The notes: a model not told the origin generated them from the letters alone. 64,000 bases of DNA from Ciona savignyi (GCA_000149265.1 CH002808.1:43940-107939); one strand, 5' to 3'; shown: positions 1 through 15,000, counted from the first letter of the stretch. Program-made: numbers and translations.

Positions 1-537
1 ATCAGATTTTTATTTCGTGCTAAGTGCTAACAATATTTGATGTAGTTGCCCCTGTTTAACTTCACATGAAGCAAAATCGTCTAAATTCAATTTAAAACAA
101 AATATTTTTTCAGGTCAGAGCCTTAGTGCATTTTATTCTGTATTTCTATGTGTAAAAGAAATTACACATTTACTTGTTCTGACATTTATTATGAACTACC
201 ATACGTTCTAGTATATAGCATTGTCATTTAGAACAATACATTGATAAATGAACTTAAGATTAAAATTCGGTATTTTATTAATATTTATCTTTGGATATTA
301 AATAATATCACCGCCTGGTCTTGAAATATTACTTTTTCAAGGCACAGTTACTGCCTATTAAACTTGATCGCAAGAAAATTGATCGCCAGTTAATGATGGG
401 CTATAACTTATTATAGCGCTAATACGACCACGAATGAATCTAAATGATCTGTTCTGCGCCTTTAAATTCTGATCATAACCATTTCTTCTAACATTTAATT
501 TGTGTGATTTAAGCAATTATTATGCATACCGGTAACT

Positions 538-735
538 AATTGAGGGGTTTAAATTTAAAAATACTGGAAATTAAAAAAAAGGAATTTTGTGTGAAAGCGT
601 CCTTCTAATTGATGGGTTAACACTTTGAAATACAGAAAATTAAAAAGGATATTTTGTGATGGCGTACACATAATTAATGGGTTAAAATTTAAAAATACTG
701 GAAATTAAAAACGTGAATATTCTGTGAAAGAAGAC
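538..735. repeat. Tandem repeat, three copies of about 66 bp
   Basis: Three successive, diverged copies share the order 'gggttaaaatttaaaaatac', 'tggaaattaaaaa', then 'attttgtgtgaaag' or a variant. They start near 538, 606 and 673. The copies differ by several substitutions each, so the array is old. Confidence 0.7.
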
Positions 736-3700
736 ATGTACAAAATAACTACAAAATGAATGTGCGACAATGTATATGTCGCTGTCGTTTATATCAACAA
801 CGTCGAGTTGTTTATCCTGTACCAATCCCCCTTGTACCAATTGTTCTCTCTATGTGGTCCAAGGGGCAATCAGATTTTATAGTAGTTACATTTTTGTGTT
901 TATTTCTAATATCATCTATATGTGGTCTATCATTCTGTTTATCAAATCTGTAATACTGTGTGACGGTGCGTTATCAGTTAATATGTCAAGATAAATAAGA
1001 CTAATAGGACTCGCTTTGATGTATTTTTAACATCGGCAACGGATTTCCAATTTACAGTTAATTTTCGTTTTCTTGGTATTTTATCCACAAAACAAATAGA
1101 AAGAATCTATTTTGGTTGGCAGCTGTAGAGTCGTCTGCAATCAGAAAGATCCTGGTCATGGTTTAATGTTTGTGTAACAGAATTGTGGTTTATTGTTCGG
1201 CTGACATCTGGAATATGCCGTTGTCTAGTTCTGTTGTTCTACTTATGCTTTTCCCTGCGGCGACGCTTCGTACGCCATATGCTCGTTCTCCTTGTCTGCC
1301 GCTGCGATTTTAAAGCTACTTTTAATCGTAATCCCGAATTTATAGAGTGCCACATCGAAATTCAAATATTAGCTTACCTGCTAACACGGACGACTATGTT
1401 ATGTTGCTGTGTAAGAACATGCGTTGTGTTGTCGCACTTTATGAGCGCGTACATTTCCAAGAATTCCATTCTTCTTTCGATCTAAAACCGAAATACTAGT
1501 TAACGAGATTGAATCCCCGAGTTCTATTTACTACTTAGCGGAAATGCATCTTTTGTGTTGTTTGTGTAAATGACTAAATATAAATGACTAAAATATATGA
1601 GTCAAATTGTTTTTAATTATTTATAGAAATAAAGGCTAATCATATTCTTACCCCGTGGATGGGAAAACGAAGGGGCGGTTATGACACGTCCAAAACAATG
1701 GTGAACAACAAGAGGCACTTAACTAAACGTTCACTTGCTTCGTTTACTACCTTATTTGTATTGATACAGTATAAAATGAAATAAAGGAACAGTTAGGCCT
1801 CGTCATCGGGCAAACACGCAATGTCCAGTTTAGGAGAAAGGTTCAGTCGTAAACCGTAGAGCGGATACTACGATGTGCAGTGGACAAGTAGTCGGTATCC
1901 TGTGCGTATTTTTCGCTTAGTCAAACACCACAACGGCGACCTGAGCGTAAACAAGTTCGCAGCGTGCCGCCAGCTCAAGAGTGTTTGCTGAATAAACTTT
2001 TTTTAGTAACGCTGACGATTACGAAATAATTTACTAACGGCTACAGTCTTGTGACTGGCGTGTGTTGCTTTGTGCTCTGCGCTTTAATGGAGTATTGTGA
2101 AGTTCATATAATTGACAGTCTGTATCTTGCTGTATTGGGATTTCCGCCGTATTATTGTTATATTATACAGTCTAATGCAGGAGGGATTGAGTTAGAATAA
2201 AGCAAAGTTAACTTAAAGTAAAGGAAACACTGTAACAAGTTGTCTGTACTTCCTACTATGGAAATCAATTTCAATAGGTTGTGTGTGTGTGTGACAAAGG
2301 GCAATTGTTAGTAACAAAGCTCCGAGTTTCGATAGAAGAAACATGATATCAAGCTCATTTGTTTCGATTTTAAAACGTAACCACATTTGTGGGAGTCTCA
2401 CTGTTAGTGAGGTGTTATAAACGTAATTTTAGTAGTTTTTAGACGCAAGTTGAGTTTTATCACTGACAACCATGTGCTTTGAAAGAAACTTCCGGGGAGT
2501 TAGTATAGAAATAAAGGAGAGGTGACCAAAAGGTTGCAAGCACAGTAGTCCGATAATAGACTGGCGGTTATACATTTAGCTGAAATTAGTAGGCTATAAT
2601 CAATCTTCCCCATTGTTACCATTGGTCATTTTGAGCATTTATTAGTTTGAAACCGAGACGCTGGCAACGTCACTTAACAGTACAGCTGCAGCTTTGACGT
2701 TCATTAAAATGTCTAGACTCGGAACTCTACAGTTATAAGCAATTGTAAGCGATTTCCCATCGATAACCAACTAAGATTGCGACAATCTATTTTTGTTTGA
2801 GTAACTGCATTGTGCTGTTCCACAAAGTTCAGTGCGGCCACTGGCCGGTCTAATTAGACGACCTTTTTTGGACGTGGTGCTGATGTTTTATATTATAGAG
2901 TTATAGACGATGTCTGCTGTAAAGCCTTAAAGTCTGGTTAAGCTGAGTCTCTTTACTAGTAGTCACATTGACCTTGATTGAACGAAAACGTTTGACAGCT
3001 AATCATGCTCTGTTTGGACAGACGTCTTGAAATAATTTCCCTTTAGAAAGTGAATGTAATTATCCCACAATTGCACCATTATCTGGTAATTCTGTCAAAT
3101 GAGTTTAGAATGCTTTTCCGTATCTCATGACCCTGAAGGTAGTGATAGGTGTTGTGTTTACTTGCATCAGCCCCGCCCCAAATCGAGCATATGTTCGCTG
3201 ACGATTCCACCTCGGAATAACTACACGTAACGCGTTGTTCGCTAGAGCGAATATTTGCCTACTTGTTTCTTGTGACTTTGTTTGCCGTTTCTGTTAGCTT
3301 AACGTGAGCACACAATTGCTTTTTTGCCTAGGAAGCTCCATGATTGTTCAAGCGCAATGCTCGTTTTCGATGGCCTGTGTGGAAACTTGACGACACACCA
3401 GACAGTGCTATCTCGAGCGTCTGCTAACTTTATTACCCTGATACGATCCCCGCGACTTTCGACGTTCTTTTCAATCCCTGCTTAGAAGGTGGCCTATGAA
3501 TGGAACGCCCACAGCGTAGCACCAGTGTTCCGAGTTTAGATAGATGTCGGGCAATGTTTTGTGGTACAGATCTTATTTGTTATCCTATCTTTGTACAGAA
3601 GTTCGGAATTTAATAACTTGCAAGCGCGGAAATGATGTTCGTAAACCGCCGAGTTAAATGCACACATACAATGCGTGAATCACAGCAGTTCGCTAAGTCA

Positions 3701-3932
3701 CGTACATGCGATACCACCTACAAACAAACTGTGTAAACTCAGCAGAATAAGTACAGGTCCAGTCAGCGCTGCACATAAAAATCAGTAAACAAGGAAAGCT
3801 AGCAAATCGGTCAATAAATAGTTACAATGTGTCGGAAAATCCCCATGAATTACACAGCTTCAGTTACACCACGCGTGCAATGCATCAACATCAAACTGCA
3901 TACGTCATTGACAGCTTAAGGTAGACACTAGT

Positions 3933-4012
3933 GTATCTAATTGATGCGCAAGGGTTGACGGATCTAATTGATGCGCAAGTTTTGAAGGATCGTCGCTTTG
4001 ATGCGCCTATCA
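3933..4012. repeat. Short tandem repeat of about 32 bp
   Basis: The block 'atctaattgatgcgcaag' occurs twice in a row and is followed by a decayed third copy ending in 'ttgatgcgcc'. It is non-coding and no function can be read from it. Confidence 0.7.
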
Positions 4013-5637
4013 AGGCTTAACATAAATCCTTAAGTGTATGCGGTTAAAATATCAAACGTATGTTTTATTTAGAGCGGAGTTAGATGCCCAGTTCGTCGAA
4101 TAATTTACAAGACTATACCAAGTTAGTATCTAGCCAGTTCAATGAACCATGTACATTTAATTAGTGAACATCAATCTTTAAGAACGGTTCGTTGATGTCT
4201 ACACAGACCATATTTTGTTCTTTTAAAATGATGTATCGGTGTTATAATAATCACTGGTTGTGGGATACGCTGATGTGAAATTGTTTACTGGTTTTAAAGG
4301 CTTTAGTTTACATAGCGGGTACTCAAAGTAGCTTGTGCAACTATGTAGACTGTTCTCAAGTACTTCTCAAGACTACTTGAATAGAAATACTGTCGTTTGT
4401 CTGCCAAGCTTGTTTTATGGGGATTTCATTTTTAAATAATTTTTAAACCGATTATGTATCGTTTCGTGATGGTGGTATTGTTTCCATTTGCCCTCATTTA
4501 CATGAAGCACTAATGCGTTTTGTGTGCAGTTTCGTCGAAAGTTTAGTTACGAAATTAGGCAATTATCGTCTCAAACGAGTTGGTATAATATAATCACGGC
4601 GGTGTTTAATTTCCTATTTAGAACCCTCGATTTTTGACGCACACGTACCTTGTTGCTGTAATTATCACCCTCTGGCCTTCTATTGGCAGCTCTCCTTGGT
4701 CACGTGACACAAGCGTCGTCCCTACGACCCGGTTTTTGTTTATCGCCGCTTTTTACGAAGTGCTAAATCCTGTGGACTACTGCGACCGCTGGTCGTGTTT
4801 AGATTGTACCACTTCGTCTAGTTCGTATCCTATGTGTGATGACCGGGTACTCTGTGTAACGCAACGTGGTCTTAACATTCTGTATGCTTGCTAAGTCGTG
4901 TAATGCTTCCGCGAGAAGGGTCACTCAGTTATTTCACATCCAGTTTTGTGAACGTTGTTTTCAAGCGATTCTTAATTTTCTTCTTTGTTTGACCCTACGA
5001 CCACAACCGTCGCCTTGGTTTTTGAAAAACGTGAGATCTCCGTATTTTGTCGAAAGAAACGAACGCTGACTGAGATTGTGGTGTTGAATGAGCAAACATT
5101 TCGTTTGCCCGTCTTATCGCAGTGTGCTAGAGCCGTGTGAGCTTTAGAAAAAGGCAGCAACCCGCAGTGGCAGCGCCGATATCCAGACATGAATCATTCA
5201 TTGCTTCAGTGCTCAGTACCAACAGACAAGCGTTTTAGAGTTTTCTATTCGTAGTTCAGCACTGAACATGCTTATTCAAGTATTTAGGCAAATTATACTA
5301 GGAAAACGTTAGGTTTTCGGTTTAGATCAGAAAGGAATCTTCCTTGAACTAATGGACACGATGTTTTAGAGTTCACGATATTTGATTGTGTTGGAAAATC
5401 ACCCAAAAATGTAAATAACGAAAACCTTAGAAACTAGGTTCTAAGTTAGATACTAAGATTGCCAATTGTGGCAAAATATAAACTTATATGTGTGTATTAA
5501 ATAGAAAGAAATTGACATATTGCTAATAACTATTCGTCTTTCTCTGTGTTCTAGTTTAATAATATTTAAACCAAATCCCATGCCTTTCAACAGAAGTTAA
5601 TACGCAAGTTTTGTAATATTTAACGATTATTCTAAAC

Positions 5638-5729
5638 ATGACGATGCTGGATCAACTGCTTCAAATTCTTTCACCACAGAAAGATTACGACAAACGAAAA
5701 ACCGACAGAAAATATCGGAGAATCAAAAA
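5638..5729 (+). CDS. Candidate first coding exon of MOB2
   Basis: An ATG at 5638 opens 30 codons plus two bases, ending at a good donor (AA|GTAAGA, GT at 5730). The peptide begins MTMLDQLLQILSPQK and ends in a basic run (RKYRRIK). The donor phase (two bases over) exactly matches the acceptor of the first certain MOB2 exon at 12013, where one base is needed, and the join reads lysine. After the join a basic stretch leads into KKPVVEEKKPYLDPE, as in vertebrate MOB2, where a basic segment precedes KKPAAEERKAYLEPE. Phase agreement alone has a one-in-three chance of being accidental and the intron would be 6.3 kb, so this is a candidate. Other, alternative first exons may exist upstream. Confidence 0.45.
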
Positions 5730-8700
5730 GTAAGACCAATAGCATTGTGCCCCAATAAGGCTAATTATTGAATCATCATGGCACGGATTTTGAGGTTCAG
5801 CGGTTCTAAGTCGTACTTCCAGTACTAGGCTAGTCAGCAAATGTCCTGCTTTACTTTTACCTCACTCAATAACCTTAATTGGTTGTTAAACGCTACATTA
5901 CAGCGCTTGGTTTAAGCGGCTTGCTTTAGCCACGGCGGGCATCACATTACTCCGTATTTATTGAAATTCAGACCGCAACATTCAGGTATAATATGATAAT
6001 TACATAGTCCGACCACAGCCCAGTGTTTAAGAGGTATTTAACATGAACACCAGATCTTTGTCGTGTTATCATCTCATTATATTTTACCTCTGTGTATTTT
6101 GCAAAAGACTTTCTAATCAAAATCGTAAATCAAAAATAAGACTTAAGAATTCAAGTTTAAAATTAAACTTCAATATCAAACTCTTAAAAAATAATTTTTA
6201 ATATTAATCATTGTCAAGTCGACGTGTACATTTTCCAGCTAATTTTTGCACAAATATATTTGAGTCAAGTTGAGTATAAGCGAATTGTGTATACATAATA
6301 ATAACCGTTGAACCATAAGAGGCGTAGTTCCCCTGTATTTGTATGGGATTGTAAAGCCAGATAATTCTGGCCGACGGTATATTTTACAGTTGCTTAACCA
6401 AATGCAAGTACTTTAATGTTAGCATTTTTACTAATCTAGGTTTGTCCCACTTAACAGTTTATTGTAAACTTAAATAAACACGTCGTTCTATGTAAACTTA
6501 AGTAAATATGAAGTGACATTGTAATTGACATATACATCAATATACACTGACCCCCACTGGCATTCTTGTCGTTGTGCATTATGCACATACTTGTGTCTGT
6601 GTCCAAATATAATCGAGGTTACCCAGCCCAGGAGGACGCATCGTATGACGCAAATCCTATCGATGTTTTTCGTTCCAATCAGACCGGTCTTCTCCAGGGA
6701 CGTTTCAGTCACGCTCCTGTGTTTCTTTTTGCAATTTGCAGTTCTATACTTAACATGGTCAAAATCCACTGAGTAAGAAGTTATCCACTAATCCTTCGTG
6801 CGTCTATTAACCGTGCAAATGGCTGTGAACGGTACCACGAAATGTGCTTAAATCGTAAAAGTAATGCGTTGCCATTTGCCAACGGAAACTGGTTTCCCTC
6901 TGCCATATAAAGTAGCATTTGCGCACTTAAACTCACGACACGTTTTACCGTAGGAGTATATCTACCGTTAATCGTTTTTAATGAAGCAGCATTAGTAATC
7001 GGCCTAAAATGCTGTTATTTTAAAGAGATCCAGTTAAAACGCCACAACCGTACGATATTGCAACAAGTATATTGCAACTGCGTGAAGCTGTGTAAACGTA
7101 TCCAATGATTTAGTGGCGAAACCAAACAGAGGCTGTATCCTCCACTGTGCAATACGAAACTGCGTTGTTTTTATTGACGCGTTGTGTTTCACCACTCTGA
7201 TGTGTTTATATTTTGATTCGTGAATGGTGTTTCTGCAAAATCTCTGCTCATACGCCAAAGTGGAGTTTAGACCCACACAACGCCACCTTGCTCAAATTAT
7301 TTTGTTCATGGCGTTAACATAACGGCGCCTTGCCATTTATGTTATTTTGCTTATGAGTTTAGAACAAACTTCCCGAAGTCCCTTTAAACTTCAGATACGC
7401 GTGATCAATAATCGATTCTTCATGGGTATTTTGCAATAAATATCACGTTGCCTATTGACCAAATCTTGGATGAGCAATATCCGCTGCACTTTTGAACTAT
7501 GAATACATTGTTCCAACATTCACCAGCTGTCTCCTCCACAGCAGGGTTTAACCAGACAAACAAGGGATATTTTACCTCAAAATGTACTTTTATAATTTAG
7601 TGCACCACGGTATGATTACAGGTCATTATTGTGTGGAATCGAATGTAGTTATGATGAAAACCGAATTTCGAATTGTACTAGAATACACCTTCGCAGCAAA
7701 CTTGTGATTAACCCGAACCCGTGTCCACCCAGTCGTTATATTCCCACTATTATTGGCTATATCGGTCGCCCCTAACCACCAGCACAATAGCACGATCTCC
7801 CGAATGCCGCGGCCTTTCTGTTGTCGCCACGGATAACAACAGGATAGCAATTTTCACCAAACACCACTGTTGCTTACCTACCGTGAAGAATCTCAGTGAC
7901 ATCGCGTGCGTGCAATTCAAACGGCAATGCCTCTCTATTTATATCCCAATTTAAGGTTTACTGTTAATCCGCAAAATAACGATAAGGTAATGTTGTTGTT
8001 TTTTGACTATACGATTACTTGACTATGAGCGGCCGCACTTTTCGCTCCCCTCACCCCCTCCCCTATCACTTCACCGTCGCTTAACCTTTTTTTTGCTCTG
8101 TAGATCCCCATTACCACGAAGGAATTTGTATTCGATGTTTCCATCTGTAGCAATGTTTGAGTTTGCCCTTGGTAATCACATAAATATATGAAAATCGTAT
8201 TTCACTTTAAACTGGTGCTATTTTTGGCAAATTTATTTTAACACTGTTGATTCGGGTAAAAGCTTTGTGTTTGGATACCCATCGTTAAGGCCAATTGATC
8301 GATAATCAATTAGCACACGATTACTGAGCGAACCATCGTCTATAAATAACTCCCTTTCGATTACAATGGATTCTCTACTGAGCTCTACAGCGCCAACTGG
8401 TGTTAGGATCGTGTCAGACATCACGCCACCTTCGCCCGACTTCTATTATTTGTTTCCATTACGTAATAGCTTTGTATCTCGCGCTGTGTGCGCGGGCTTT
8501 AGCAGCGTTGCGTGTAACCTCAGACAACACACATCTGCCGCTATCAAACGAGGTCGATTCATTAAATATTGAAGATTTACAAACCCCGAACGTGATTTGG
8601 CCGTTCCCCTAAAACTTATGACGCCAATCTTGTCTGTCATATCCACATTTCTACCAAACAAACTGCATAAAGACCGGACGAGGCGGATGGCCTTATAACC

Positions 8701-11700
8701 AGCCATCGCACGGCCTCCGTGGGCACCTCTATGTGAATACGTCACTGTTGTGATTAGCTCAAGCAGGAAACGAACGAAAGCAACCTGCAGTCTCAGTACC
8801 GTTGCGCTCAGTTTGCTACCAGCTTAACTTATGCTTGCTTGGTAGAATTTTCATTATATCAGTATAATATTAGTATTACGGGTACTTTAAGGAAATTGTT
8901 TAGAGAAATCGTGTGATTAGGTGAAATTCTTTCCTTTGGTAAACCTCAGTCATTAAATGTGTTTTAGATCAGAATGTGTAGTAAATACTCTGTAAAACAA
9001 TTCAGTATATTATAAAAAAAAGTTTTAGCAGCAAGGCGATTCGCCATTAAACATTTGAATTAAATGAGAAAGGATGTTCCAGTCTATCTAGTATTGATTG
9101 TCATAGTTAATCAAGCTGCCTTGTCATAAGCACAGCGAGAAGCCAATCCTAGTGCATTCCAGCACCGGTGTTGAGCTCAATAGCCCAGTAACCGAGCTGT
9201 ACGGAGTCGCCACGGTGGCTGAGACAGTATATCAGGTATCAGGGATAGGGTATGTGTGCCAGTACACAGCAATTAAGTTCGTTATCTTGGGGGAAGGGTA
9301 GACATGCATACCAGCCATTTCAGTGCAGATACCAATACTGTAGGATTATCGCATAAGATCAGGCTAATGTACTCTATTCAGTATTTAGGTGCTTGTTGCT
9401 AGTTACATAGTTTTAATTAAATGCCATGTTTTATGGAGTTACCGCTCAACGTAGACCAGGGCATAATTAGGCATGTTACAGTGGAAGAGCCGATTGCATT
9501 TCCTCTTAGGTGTCGTTTAAAGCCGACATTCCGCGCGTGTTTGGTTCTAAGTGCGAGCTAGTGGAAAGAAACGAGCGGAATTTATAGCTTTAGCCATTCA
9601 GTCGCGCTCACTAATCTTTGCCCAAACCAGACCTAAGGTGACTTGTCGTTGGGCGGCTCGTTTTCGCTCCAGGGCTTTGTTTGTTTTGGGTTTGAGCTTC
9701 GGTTTGCGATGCCTATGTCTCGCGTCTTAATTGCTGAACAGACTTGGACGACGTCTCACCTTTTACTTGCAGCATACCAGCATAGGTTAGGTCGATACGT
9801 AGCATGCTAAGAACGCGGGAAGCGAGGTGCATATGCTGACGTGGTATGGACATGATCAACTATATTATAAGGTATTTGCCGTTACTGCTTTTAGACACGG
9901 CCTCCAGGGTTAATACACAGTGCAAACAGCGATTTTGAGCTTAGATGCAATCTTATCCCGAGAACACGGCACTTAAAATGTAGAATACTTACAAGGGAGC
10001 GGTTTTAATTTCGCGATTCAAGTTTTACGAGTTGGTGAAAAACAAACTTAGATATGCGTACGCAAAACCGGACTAATTTTATGAGTTCGTGAGGAAAGAG
10101 AATTGCTTTCCCGCCCGACTGGGACGCAAATCAACCGTGTTCGTGCTACTGTGGCCGTGAACGAAATCCTTTGTTTTAAGGGAAAATTCGTCCAAACGTA
10201 TAACCCGTCGTTTACGTGTATACTACACAAGCTTAATCTAACGTACTTAAGGACGCTACTAACCCTGCTATAGGGACGAATTGGGATCTAACCGACTTGT
10301 ATTTATTGCCGCACCTGTAGCTTTTCTTCGTTGCAAGTAATTTATTTGAAAATATATTGAAAAGCTTGTCTTAACTTAACAACTGTACTGATGACGTCAC
10401 TTGTTTTCCAAACTTGTGGGTTAATAGGAACAATACCCTTTGTTTTTTCTTTGTTACTGCTTAACAATGATTTAAAGATTGTATCACACGTACAACTCCA
10501 ATTGGTTCTACCATGATCCTATTTCTCCATATCAAAAACGCACATCTAGCCGTGTATTTAAATTAACCTTAACTTCCTTCTTTGTGATACATAAATAATT
10601 TGATTTTCATGATTTTTGCAAACTTAGTCATAATGCAAACTGTGAAGACACATTTTCACGCGTGACTCGACATAATAAAATTAAATGATTGCGTCTCTGG
10701 TTGCTTCGTTTAAAAAAATCCCCCAAAAATGTATTTTAAGTTCACATGACCCAACTGCTTTGGTCGTTTGGTTATTTGTTTTCCTCGTGTGACTAATCAT
10801 TTGCCTTGTCATTGTGTATCATTTGTTTAATACGTAATAACAAACTTACTCTTACTTTGATGGAGGAATTTCCCATAAATTGGTTGAAATAGAACAGAAA
10901 CACAATTTCCAGGTCTCTAATTAAAAATGATTCATAGAAAAAAAGTTTATTTTTGTAATAAAGTATTGTGCAAACAGTAAGTACTAGTATGCGGCTAAAT
11001 GTTAAAGCTTTGCTGACGTAGTATGCATTTCCGTTAAGCGTGGCTTTGACTGTGGTCATAGCAGTCGGACACTGTTAAATCACAAATCACGTAATATGCA
11101 AAATATACATTAAAATTTAATTTTATCTATAAGTTCAGAATTTAGATAAATTCGTTTTTTTTACTTAGAATTTAAGGTACACTGTAACGTCACTATACAC
11201 AGTGTACTGTCAGTCATAGAGTAAAAACAATTCAGTTCCACTTAATGCTCTACGAATAAAATGAGATTGCACAGCGTTATAAAGTATCAACCACGTGCTA
11301 ATTCGTACAAATAAACTCTGTAACAGTAAACGTTGAGAAATGAACTGATTTATTTTTTAGTTTTGTTTTTAACTTATCACACGATGTATATACAGTTGTT
11401 CTACTTGTTTTAATATGACAAGTGTTTTATAAATAGAATACTCTTTACGTAAGAAGATTAGGGATTCGTTTGCCCCCAAAAATATACACCTGTTTGCGAA
11501 ACGTGGTATATATTGTATAACCGTATTTTATTACAATGTTTTAATGAAATTGTACCTTACAGCAGTGTGACATTAGGTAACATACCCTCGTATTTACGCA
11601 CGTGTGATTTGGTCTCACATGTGTTAGGATACACACATGACTGATTTCGTTACCGTTTCCAACCTTGTTAATACGCCTTCGAAGGTTGCGATTCCTAAAA

Positions 11701-12012
11701 ACGCGCACCCATGATGAGTGCTTTCAACTGTAATGTTGAATTCGCAAGTCAAAACGTTTTAATTAGGAGTTCTGGTACGCTTCTGGTTATAACGCGTCTA
11801 ACCTTGTGGTAATGCACTTTTGCAGGCATGGATTCATAAAAACGCCCACCCAATCTAAGTTTTGACTGCGTGAGTTTATGAGTTAAAACTCCTAGTACGC
11901 TTCCAGTAACACCGCGTTCCATTCCTTCCGCGTGCATCTGCGTTCGGCAATAATCGTGCAGGATTTCGCCACCCTTCGAACAGTTTTAATTAAACGGGCC
12001 TCTCGTCCGCAG
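5730..12012. other. Non-coding stretch (putative MOB2 intron 1)
   Basis: No exon could be supported on either strand. The open frames at 6488-6776, 7034-7276, 7626-7954 and 8366-8745 overlap one another on both strands and resemble no family. Around 9120-9320 there is a GC-richer segment (for example 'gccacggtggctgagacag') that looks unlike its surroundings and may be an old repeat. If the 5638 exon is real, this whole block is intron 1 of MOB2. Confidence 0.45.
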
Positions 12013-15000
12013 AAAAGGAAAGAAAAATGACAAGAAGCCGGTCGTAGAAGAGAAGAAGCCCTACCTCGACCCTGAGCTTTTCGAACAGCTTCCCAGCAAC
12101 CTTAATCTACGTACTGTTGTCACCAAACCAAGGAATATTGAAGAGCGGGAGTGGATCGCAACGCACGGTAGGCTGTGTTGAATTCTTTGGGGGAATTTCG
12201 GGGGAATTTAGGGGGCATTTGAGGAAACTAAATAAAGGGAAGCCGGAAAGGAGGGATACTGCTCACTAAAACATAGAGTATAGGGTTGTTTGTGGGCAAC
12301 ACTAAAAGAGGGAAAGCGAGAAGGCGGGAAGGAGGGGGGAAAACTGCTCACTAAAATTACTGAAACTAATTTAAAAACTGCCCTAATCACTAACCTCAAC
12401 CCCAGAACTAACCTCCGCCCCTCTTTCCCCTTCTTTTAGTTTTCCCCGTTGTGTTTAATGTTCGGACTGTGGTTAGAGCAACAGTCAGTTTTGGGGGTTG
12501 AAATTAGTATGTGGGGGCATGGTTAGAATTAGTTTTCATAATTTAGTGCGCATATTTCCTCCGTACCTCTATAGTTCGTTTGTATTACATTTCGTGGGTT
12601 CTGTTGTGGTTTATTCGCCAAAAGACAGTTATAAGGGGGATCGTTTTCATCAATTTGCTGAAATTTTGACGATCATCAATAAATTTGCAAAGAAATCTGA
12701 CCTTGTTTATCGAGTTAAAATATTTGTCCCGTTCGAAGGGTATAAAATCGATTTTCGATCTTTACGAAAAAAATCGGCTATCGATATTTTTTATTAAATT
12801 AATTTTACATCAAGCCAATGCTGGAAACTTAAAAATAAATAATTTTATGCGCTTGTAAACTTTAAATTCTTCAGAAATCAATCAATTTTTAAAATGTAAT
12901 TAATACCGTCTTCTCCAATTTTGCTATTTCTCCAATGGTTGCTAGTTGCTATGTATGGAATTGTGTTGGTCCTGCGATGTAAGGCCAACGGTGGTGGGTT
13001 TAATTCCCATCGCGGGTTCTTTCTCCCGTTTTAAAAGACCTTTCGCGGTTTCTGCGGCGTTTAAACGATATTTATGGCTCCAGTTTCAAAGTCTTGTGTG
13101 GTTATTAATGCAAGCCATCTACTATCTTCGCGTTGTACTTCGGACGGGGTAACACCCATTAGGCAAATATTACCGAAAGTTTATGGCGACCCCGCTATAC
13201 AAACCGAACACGAATCGTCAGTCGTCAATACAAAACCGTAATTTGTATCCAAGTAACAAAACGCTGAGGTCATTTGCTGTAGCTTCCCTGCGCCAGTGGT
13301 TAAGCATATTTGAAAATCAACACTTGATGTATTTTTAAACTTTTTTTACATTTATAAATCATAAAGATATTTTCACCTTATATTTTTACCTGTATGAAAC
13401 GCAAACACCTAATGTACTTTTTTAAATAAGTAAATAAGTCATTCTTACCTTCGCATTTCCCCCAAAAGGCCGTATTCCCTAAGAAAATGACGTAATTCAT
13501 TGGGAATGCGGGGCTTTCCTATTATAGAGGTCTTGGAGATAATACAATTATATTGTCAACAGAACACCTTATGTCCTTAGTGTAAAACCCCGAATCTCTT
13601 TGTCATTCCAGATGTAGGTCGTAATAGTATTTTTAATTTTATTGAATTTACCAAAGTCAACAATACCTACATCGCCAAACTCTTGTGTAACAAAATAACA
13701 ATAGAGAAAGGTAAAATTCGTTCGGATTTTAAGAGAACCCATAATTACTATTTCCCAAACTCTCGTTTTTAAGGGGACTGTTTTTATACGTAGGGTTCCC
13801 AAATTAAAAGGCATTTCGCTCTATATGCAATGTATTTATTGAAATCTCAATAACCCTTTTAAATCATTAAACTTGAACGAAATCTTGCTATAACTCGGTG
13901 TTAAATTATTCTTTTGTGAATATATTCACCTAAGGTCCGATTTATTTTAATTATGTATTAGACTACAAAGCCTAAATACATTGTCTCTTCACATACTGCT
14001 TTATTGGTGCAATCAACCTTTTTTTTTGTTTATTCCGTGTTTGAACGATTTCGCAGTGGGTTAAGTTTAGCTACCCCTCCCCGGGATAAATTATACAACT
14101 TATTTATTAAACGACTTTGATGTCCCAAATATACTGTCCCTCTTAGGGATATGATTACTTTACTGTGTAAAGAATAGATTTGTAATGTCATATTGCTCAT
14201 TGCAATTGCAGTAAATGGAAAAATACTTAAAAAGTTTAATACAGTCACATCAATGTGGTCTTAAAATTATTAGACGTTAGCGCGTATATATTAAAATATC
14301 CGGAAGAGCTTACCTTTAAGATTCGTATTTATAGTTTATAACCCCGTCTGCTGTATAGAAAAATCGTAAAATTTGTCGTAATAAAAAATAGACTTAAGTT
14401 TTTAACGACAATTTATTAAGGTTATTGGTGGTATCGTGGACTTTAATAGCATATAGTACTACTGACTGTCACTTTTAGTACCTGTTAATTTTTAACCACA
14501 TTTAACAATGACGCAACTCAATAGTCAGTGCAGCAACACGGTTGCTCTGTTTTTGACCGCTGGTTGCCCGGTAATACGCTCGCTCTTGGTTACCGCTGAA
14601 ACGTATGACATGACGGATTTCTGGGGAGTTTTATTCCCTTAGTGATAGCATCGTAGGCGACAATTGTTTTATTGTTTGCTTGGAGAGCTAAAGATAGGAT
14701 AGTATATTCATGTTTATCCCCGTGAATGGGAAAACCAAGGGGTTAACACACGGGCAATCGTCAGATCATCTCGCGCTCATTAATCTGCTGGGTTCAGACA
14801 ATGTCCGTTAGGTGCCTTGCCCTAGGACACAACCGACTAGCTAGCTACCAGTTTTGAACCTGCAACCTTTTGACTAAAAGGAGTCGCACGAAACCACTAG
14901 ACCAGGGGTTCCCAAACCAGGGGTCGCGACCCAAAATGGGGTCGGAGTGATAAGTAGGTGGGGTCGCAAACAGGTCATGGGGTCGGTGGGGCCAGTGAGG

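Larger units (their letters stand above)
1..5637. other. Non-coding stretch, no supported gene
   Basis: No open frame here shows a recognisable domain, and none has convincing splice sites with a compatible partner. The frames present are short and overlap on both strands. Seen: a three-copy tandem repeat (538-735), a two-and-a-half-copy repeat (about 3933-4012), a TG run near 2280, and a short piece resembling the tail of the local SINE at about 1648-1690. The region is probably upstream regulatory DNA or 5' intron of the MOB2 gene; that is inference. Confidence 0.5.

Noticed and set aside
4634..5190. Overlapping open frames on both strands
   Set aside because: No domain, no plausible splice partners, and three frames compete for the same DNA. 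Treated as chance.
6488..6776. Hydrophobic small protein on either strand
   Set aside because: The frames are mirror images of the same AT/GC text and show no start context or relatives that I recognise.
8366..8745. Possible small gene in a GC-richer patch
   Set aside because: Competing frames on both strands, no motif, no polyA or splice logic around it.
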